Below are positions 59,570 to 64,000 of a stretch of 64,000 bases of DNA, in pieces. Positions within the stretch are counted from its first letter, which is position 1, and each line of letters opens with the position of its first letter. A program made the translations under genes and the position numbers. The DNA is taken from positions 80,110-144,109 of the forward strand of contig DYJI01000008.1 of NCBI GenBank assembly GCA_020723185.1. The letters run 5' to 3'. The notes under the pieces are model-generated. The model had not been told where the DNA came from and did no database searches. It worked only from the letters and a program-made list of their open reading frames with translations. Origin of the DNA: Sideroxydans lithotrophicus (GTDB lineage Bacteria; Pseudomonadota; Gammaproteobacteria; Burkholderiales; Gallionellaceae).

Positions 59570-59623
59570 TCTTGCCCACGCTTTACGCAAAGCGCGCATC
59601 CAGTTGGCCAGGCAAAATCGGAG

Positions 59624-59887
59624 TTAAGACTTCGAAGCTGTTTTTCGTGGCGTGCGTTCCGGCTCAGTAAGCAGCTCCGGCATACCCACCCCCAGCGCGC
59701 AGGCGATGCGCTCGATATTGGCGATGGACAGATTCCGCTCCCCCCGTTCTACCGAAGAGATGTAGTTCGGGTGCAGGCCCGCCCCCTCAGCCACATTCTC
59801 CTGTGTCAGCTTCTTCTCCAGGCGTATCCGCTTCATATTGCTGGCGAACAGCAATTGAGCAGCAAACTTTTGAGTTGGTTTTCCCAT
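59624..59887 (-). CDS. XRE-family transcriptional regulator
   Basis: 87 residues. HTH of the Cro/CI type at about 17-72: MKRIRLEKKLTQENVAEGAG, NYISSVERGERNLSIANIERIACALGV. It ends in a short basic tail. Upstream (plus coordinates 59922-59978) lie paired 16-base direct repeats that fit an auto-regulatory operator. Confidence 0.85.
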   Translation of the reverse strand: MGKPTQKFAAQLLFASNMKRIRLEKKLTQENVAEGAGLHPNYISSVERGERNLSIANIERIACALGVGMPELLTEPERTPRKTASKS

Positions 59888-59921
59888 GCATGCAGTCTTG
59901 ACGACAGCCGCACCCTAATCC

Positions 59922-59978
59922 ACACACTTTAAGTTTGATTTGTGAGCATGGTTTGTTAAAGTACACACTATGAGTTTG
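59922..59978. promoter_or_regulatory. Paired 16-base direct repeats upstream of the XRE gene
   Basis: ACACACTTTAAGTTTG (59922-59937) and ACACACTATGAGTTTG (59963-59978) agree at 14 of 16 positions and start 41 bases apart, close to four helical turns. They lie between the XRE gene (minus strand) and the plus-strand gene at 60197, a natural place for the regulator to bind. Confidence 0.6.
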
Positions 59979-60196
59979 GGTGGATGAATGTGGTTTGATT
60001 TCGCTATCGAGGTCTAAATCGCCCTGAGTGTCCGTTACGGACGATGCAAATCGGCAATCAGTAGCACACGCTTAATTTCGAAAAATTCATGTTTGGGAAG
60101 TAGGGTGGTTTTGCTAAGTTTCGGCTATCAGCCGAGGAGACGCACATGACCATCCGATTCGAATCAAAGCAATTTGCAGTTACGGAGGAGCAATAA

Positions 60197-60484
60197 ATGG
60201 ACTTGTTTAATTCAAAGAGTCCATCGCCAGAAGAGATGACGTTGGAAGAAGAAATCGTCCATCTGGCGGATAGCCTTGCTGAATTTGTTTCTATCAATGC
60301 CTTTTTTAGTGCATCCATGGTCGCAGTGATGTCTGAGGATGATTCAGTGCCAGGGGATGTTCTCCAAGGAGCGAGAAGATGCAGCGATGCCATCCGGTCC
60401 CGGTCACAGGAGATGAAGGTGGCGATAGATCAATTCAGAGAACGGTATTTGAAATCAGAACAACAAATGGAGAAGAAATGCTGA
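60197..60484 (+). CDS. Small acidic protein, unrecognised
   Basis: 95 residues, helical, with no membrane segment. GGAGGAG sits seven bases before the ATG. Its stop overlaps the start of the next gene (ATGCTGA, seven shared bases), so the two are translationally coupled. No family recognised. Confidence 0.65.
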   Translation: MDLFNSKSPSPEEMTLEEEIVHLADSLAEFVSINAFFSASMVAVMSEDDSVPGDVLQGARRCSDAIRSRSQEMKVAIDQFRERYLKSEQQMEKKC

Positions 60485-61668
60485 CAAACCTTATTCGCTT
60501 TGGGTCCAAAACTTTTATGGCCTTGGTAGCTTGTTCAATTTTGACGGTGCAGGCTTCAACGACGACTGATAGTGAAAAACCCTATTCAGTTGATGATGCA
60601 CTCCTGAAGTACATCCCTCATCCCAACGGTGTCTACTATTTGATCAAGGAGGGCAGCTCATGGAAAGCAGCCAAGACCGCAGACCTGACTCAGGAAGGTG
60701 TAGAGCGGCTTTACGTTGATACAAAACGTAAAGTGATCAGTCTTACGGCATTAGCACCAACCAAAGTGTCCGCAGCAGAAAGAGAACGAGGTCCAGGGTA
60801 TGGGAATCGTTGGGAGTGCTTCAGTCGCCTTACTGGTAGTTCTGGTTATCGCGAAGCAACTAGCTATTCCATTTGCTCTTCCGAGTTGACCAAGAGTGCA
60901 ACGACCTCCGGTGAAGCGCTGGCTGGGTCCCTGAATATGCTGTTTGGTTCAAAGAGATCATACGTTGCTGTGGATCGTGAAAAGATCCTTGAGATTGCAG
61001 GTGCTAGTGGCTTGATCGCCATGGCGGAGCAAGAGGCCAACGACCGCATCGCACTGGAGACCAAACGCCAACAGGATCTGGAAGATGCTCGCCAGAAGGT
61101 CGAACAAGATCGCATCGCATCAGACCTAAGTGCAGAGAAGGGCGATGGCAATGCCAAATATCAGCGTGGTTTGTTCTACCTTGGAACACAAGCATGGAAT
61201 GCTGAAGCCGAGAAATGGTTCGAGAAGGCATCAGCAGCCGGAAGTGCTGAGGCAGCCTACAAGCTGGGGCTGTTCAAGTACGATCACCATCAGGATTGGG
61301 ATGCGGCCGAGCGTCTATGGATTAAAGCTTCTCAAGGGGGCAATGCCGATGCCAAGCAGCGTCTGAGTGAATTCCATGCCATGAAAAAGCGAATTGCGTT
61401 GGAGCATGAGCAACAAGTGCAGAGGGAAAAAGCTGAGGCAGCACGCCAGGCGAACGAAAGAAAGCGCGTTGCTGCTTTCAGGAAATCGCTTAAAGAAGGG
61501 GACGAGACGAATTGCGGTCCCGTGATCGAAGCGAAAAAGAATCTGATCAAGGTCGCATTTGCAGTTTCGAACTACGGCAATGAACATTGGATCAGACGCG
61601 ATGAGATATTCCCTTCGAACTATGACTGTTCGTTCTACAACGGGAACTATCACGCCCCACGATTCTGA
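60478..61668 (+). CDS. Exported Sel1-repeat protein
   Basis: 396 residues from ATG 60478. N-terminal signal (LIRFGSKTFMALVACSILTVQAS). Residues about 210-320 hold Sel1/TPR-type repeats (DGNAKYQRGLFYLGTQAWNAEAEKWFEKASAAGSAEAAYKLGLFKYDH), followed by a charged coiled coil with repeats of Gln/Glu/Lys/Arg. The front half has no recognisable domain. Probably periplasmic; role unknown. Confidence 0.72.
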   Translation: MLTNLIRFGSKTFMALVACSILTVQASTTTDSEKPYSVDDALLKYIPHPNGVYYLIKEGSSWKAAKTADLTQEGVERLYVDTKRKVISLTALAPTKVSAAERERGPGYGNRWECFSRLTGSSGYREATSYSICSSELTKSATTSGEALAGSLNMLFGSKRSYVAVDREKILEIAGASGLIAMAEQEANDRIALETKRQQDLEDARQKVEQDRIASDLSAEKGDGNAKYQRGLFYLGTQAWNAEAEKWFEKASAAGSAEAAYKLGLFKYDHHQDWDAAERLWIKASQGGNADAKQRLSEFHAMKKRIALEHEQQVQREKAEAARQANERKRVAAFRKSLKEGDETNCGPVIEAKKNLIKVAFAVSNYGNEHWIRRDEIFPSNYDCSFYNGNYHAPRF

Positions 61669-61759
61669 GGACGCTGCTTCTGGGGGATTGGATGGTCCAA
61701 ACCACCGGGAAGAGTGGGAACGACCTGGCTGCACTTAACTTTGAAGATAGGAATAAACA

Positions 61760-62356
61760 GTGAAATCGATTCGAATAGTTGCTGTCGTTGCAGCATTAGT
61801 GGTGTTGAGTGGTTGTGCGACGAATTTCGTACGTCCTGCCAGTGAAAAGCTGACTCTTGGGAAATCTACCAGTGCGGACATAACCGGCCTTGTCGGTAGT
61901 CCAACTGCGCAAGACGCCAATGTGGTGATGAATGGCGAGAAAGCCAAGGTGCTGACCTATTACTACAATGATGGAGCCAAATTCTGGGGGCTGATCATCC
62001 CACAACGCACACTGACTTACACGATCTACAACGATACGATGGTTGGAGAAGTGTTCAACAGCACGATGGAAGGAGAGTCGACCGAGTTCGAAGGTAAGAA
62101 AGCATCGTCCATCCAGAAAGGCATTAGCACCAAGTCGGATGTGATCGCCCTGCTGGGCAAACCATCCGGCGAGGTGCTCTATCCGGTCATCAAGGACAAG
62201 AACGGAAGAGGCATGGTGTACGCATATAGCTACGCCAGGTTTGCCGGTATGTTGACCAGTTATAACAACTACCTGCTCGTAGTTTCTATCGACGATAAGA
62301 ACATCGTGACGGATGTGTCTTACAAGGTTGATGACGTAGAGCAAATCAAAGGCTAA
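61760..62356 (+). CDS. Lipoprotein with two BamE/SmpA-like repeats
   Basis: 198 residues. Lipobox LSGC at 17-20 (VLSGCATNF). Residues about 32-105 and 115-195 each follow the SmpA/OmlA pattern: L-x-x-G-K/I-S-T-x-x-D-x-x-x-L-x-G-x-P, seen as LTLGKSTSADITGLVGSP and IQKGISTKSDVIALLGKP. Outer-membrane or inner-membrane lipoprotein with a duplicated BamE-like fold. Not BamE itself, which is single and shorter. Confidence 0.75.
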   Translation: MKSIRIVAVVAALVVLSGCATNFVRPASEKLTLGKSTSADITGLVGSPTAQDANVVMNGEKAKVLTYYYNDGAKFWGLIIPQRTLTYTIYNDTMVGEVFNSTMEGESTEFEGKKASSIQKGISTKSDVIALLGKPSGEVLYPVIKDKNGRGMVYAYSYARFAGMLTSYNNYLLVVSIDDKNIVTDVSYKVDDVEQIKG

Positions 62357-62450
62357 TGGGGAATCACTGGGTGATGCGTGACATCACCCAGTAGAAGGCA
62401 TCAGCTCGAATAAATCCAGATAGACAATTTCCATGAGTGGGGTTTAAGGA

Positions 62451-62933
62451 ATGTATTGGGGCGATAGATATCATTACGACAAGGACGGAAACTACAAGGG
62501 GAAGACTACAACCGAGTCTCCGGACAAGCAGACAGCAGTGATGTTGGTCGTCGTCATATTTTCACTGTACGGATTTGGATATTCGATGTGGGAGAAGACC
62601 AACCATTTCGCTTTTCTACAGGCGGCACCATATAAATATGCCGTTCTCTATTATCAAGTGGTCGCAATATTCCCTATCAAGTTAGGCCTGTATTTCTCCT
62701 CACTTGCGAGAGGATTTACGCCTTGGCAAAACTTGAACTGGGTGATTTCGATCGGAATATTGGTCGGTTACACTGCAACTTTGTTCTGGTTATTTAAGAA
62801 GGCGTTGTTCGATGGCATGAATATGCGGAAGAGAGTAGTTATCGGTTTGTGGATCGTGCTTGGGCCTGCCTTGGCGGCACTTTCTTGGGGGATACTTTCA
62901 TCTGTCTTTTCGTGGTTGTTTGCCACTTCCTGA
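62451..62933 (+). CDS. Membrane protein with four helices, unrecognised
   Basis: 160 residues. Polar 25-residue N-terminus followed by four probable membrane helices (about 27-46, 63-82, 92-113 and 125-157). GGGGTTTAAGG precedes the ATG. No family recognised. Confidence 0.6.
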   Translation: MYWGDRYHYDKDGNYKGKTTTESPDKQTAVMLVVVIFSLYGFGYSMWEKTNHFAFLQAAPYKYAVLYYQVVAIFPIKLGLYFSSLARGFTPWQNLNWVISIGILVGYTATLFWLFKKALFDGMNMRKRVVIGLWIVLGPALAALSWGILSSVFSWLFATS

Positions 62934-63052
62934 CTGTAAGAGAAATATGAAGGGGCATGTCCAGCAAGCTGGAATTTACGGTCGTTCAGTGCGGTATTGT
63001 GAATCACCCAGAATTTCGAGGAGGCTGTTTGGTTTAAGTAACGTTGGCAGTC

Positions 63053-63135
63053 TCCGCCTTGGCTAACTGCCGATAGTATTGTGCCTCAGCTTCTGCGGGC
63101 GGGATATACCCGATAGGGGATTGAGGGACGCACTC
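63053..63135 (-). pseudogene. C-terminal scrap of an IS3-type transposase (OrfB)
   Basis: The frame 63034-63243 contains QSPIGYIPPAEAEAQYYRQLA on the minus strand, which matches the end of IS3-family OrfB transposases (IG.IPPAEAEA.YY). The DDE catalytic core is missing; upstream codons do not look like the transposase. A short remnant of an insertion sequence. Confidence 0.55.
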
Positions 63136-63215
63136 ATTTAGCTCATCCATCACCGCGTATTTAGAGCCTTCACCTATGTTGTCCCTACGGGTAATATTGT
63201 CCGTCACTGGCTCAC

Positions 63216-63806
63216 ATGAGACGCGCAATGGGAACGCATCCAATATTTACACTCCACATCCAGATTCAGGATCTCAAACCTGAAGTATGGCGTCGTATGA
63301 CCGTTGACGGGAGCGACAGCCTTGGTCGTTTACACCACTTTATTCAAGTCGCTATGGGATGGTCAGATTCTCATATGCATGAATTCAACCTCGGCGACAT
63401 GCGATATGGGGATCTCAAGCTTGATAAGGATGGCGGGGTTGGATATCTCGACGAAAGGAAGATCATCCTCAAGCGGCATCTAATGGAAGGTAGCGAGTTT
63501 ACCTATGTATATGACTATGGCGATCACTGGAGGCACAGGATCGTTGTGGAAAAGGTTGAGCAGTCAGACGAACCACTTGGCGTTGCGCAGGTGATTGCTG
63601 GTGAGCGCGCATGTCCGCCTGATGATATCGGCGGGACAGGGGAGTACGAGCGATTCCTGGAGTGCCTTAGTGAAGAACCGGAAGGCGATGAAACTCTCCA
63701 GTTTCTGGAATGGACAGGGAAGGACTTTGATCCAAACCGGTTCGACCGACATGCTGCAAATGCTGGTTTGCTGCGTTTGGCATGGAATCGCTGGGGTGGC
63801 AAGTAA
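63216..63806 (+). CDS. Plasmid pRiA4b ORF-3 family protein
   Basis: 196 residues from ATG 63216 (or 192 from 63228). Motifs of PF07929: LHIQIQDLKPEVWRRMTV, LGRLHHFIQVAMGWSDSHMHEF, FTYVYDYGDHWRHRIVVEK, GERACPPDDIGGTGEYERFLE, and EGDETLQFLEW-G with FDPNRFD. Found widely on plasmids and islands; function unknown, possibly DNA-related. Length is normal. Confidence 0.85.
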   Translation: MRRAMGTHPIFTLHIQIQDLKPEVWRRMTVDGSDSLGRLHHFIQVAMGWSDSHMHEFNLGDMRYGDLKLDKDGGVGYLDERKIILKRHLMEGSEFTYVYDYGDHWRHRIVVEKVEQSDEPLGVAQVIAGERACPPDDIGGTGEYERFLECLSEEPEGDETLQFLEWTGKDFDPNRFDRHAANAGLLRLAWNRWGGK

Positions 63807-63894
63807 ACTTGTTCATTGTTTGATATAGACGCAGTACACCTCCAGAGTTCAGCATATTGTAAATATCGCTTTGGAAATCTGACCACCTAGGTAA

Positions 63895-63970
63895 ATTGTG
63901 TGAACAGCTGACGACGGAAGGAGTTTGAAACTTTCCGTAAAAAGCCCCTTATACGGAGAGTTCACACAAT
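63895..63970. promoter_or_regulatory. Long-range 11-bp inverted repeat before a gene at the right edge
   Basis: ATTGTGTGAAC (63895-63905) and GTTCACACAAT (63960-63970), 54 bases apart, the right arm touching the ATG at 63969. It may be a transcription or transposition control element of the gene that starts here, or one end structure of an insertion sequence. Confidence 0.4.
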
Positions 63971-64000
63971 GGCACCACGCAGTAACGCGGTCTTGCAGTT
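63969..64000 (+). CDS. Start of a gene cut by the right edge (possible transposase)
   Basis: Ten codons, MAPRSNAVLQ, run off the window. The upstream inverted repeat and the short leader ending GGAGAG six to eight bases before the ATG suggest an insertion sequence transposase, but too little is visible to say. Confidence 0.35.
   Translation, partial: MAPRSNAVLQ

Overview
The window reads as a chromosomal segment of a betaproteobacterium, most likely order Nitrosomonadales (Gallionella/Sideroxydans-like). The reasons are gene content and order: gyrA-serC-serA-pheA-hisC-aroF-tyrA-aroA/cmk-rpsA-ihfB-lapAB-pyrF-hldE1-hldD is the betaproteobacterial serC-aroA supra-operon followed by envelope genes, and there is an EarP plus Arg32 EF-P pair. 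The assignment is inference from proteins and synteny; no rRNA gene is present.

Layout. 1-38,200 is dense core genome: the end of a pilY1-like gene and a minor pilin; thiO; tRNA-Thr(CGT); a MacA/MacB-type ABC exporter with a split ATPase and two permeases; rlmJ (frameshifted); earP-efp; a hexose-6-phosphate mutarotase; a lone GspE/PilB-type ATPase; ssrA (tmRNA) with extra copies of its 3' end beside it; a cyclase-hemerythrin fusion; gph-ubiG; gyrA and the serine/aromatic amino acid supra-operon, in which aroA and cmk are one reading frame; rpsA, ihfB, lapA-lapB, pyrF, heptose genes, comEA-like, cysK, cysM, amiC, tsaE and queG.

38,216 to the right edge is an accessory region that begins at the initiator tRNA-Met. 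A large serine recombinase reads into the tRNA antisense. Next come about 1.1 kb without convincing genes but rich in short hairpins (candidate large structured RNA, minus strand), a tyrosine recombinase with a small partner gene, and a complete phosphite uptake and oxidation cluster (ptxABCDE) enclosed by an imperfect inverted repeat of about 98 bp. After that lie three consecutive genes that each join a P-loop NTPase to a D...ExK nuclease-like motif (AAA_14/DUF4143, a 1354-residue STAND-like NTPase, a NERD-UvrD helicase): a candidate defence module. It is followed by a second ihfB-like gene, an unrecognised five-gene operon, an XRE regulator with paired direct repeats, a Phd-like antitoxin, small envelope and lipoprotein genes, an IS3 transposase scrap, a pRiA4b ORF-3-like gene and the first codons of a gene cut by the window edge.

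How genes work together: EarP modifies Arg32 of EF-P, encoded next door. SerC-SerA and the AroF/PheA/TyrA/AroA/HisC set make serine and aromatic amino acids. LapA/B and HldE1/HldD act in LPS synthesis. PtxABC would import phosphite, PtxD oxidise it to phosphate with NAD, and PtxE regulate the operon, with a T-N11-A dyad upstream of ptxA. The strongest novelty candidates are the inverted-repeat-bounded ptx cluster, the hairpin-rich non-coding block at 40.2-41.2 kb, and the nuclease/NTPase triplet at 48.7-56.1 kb.
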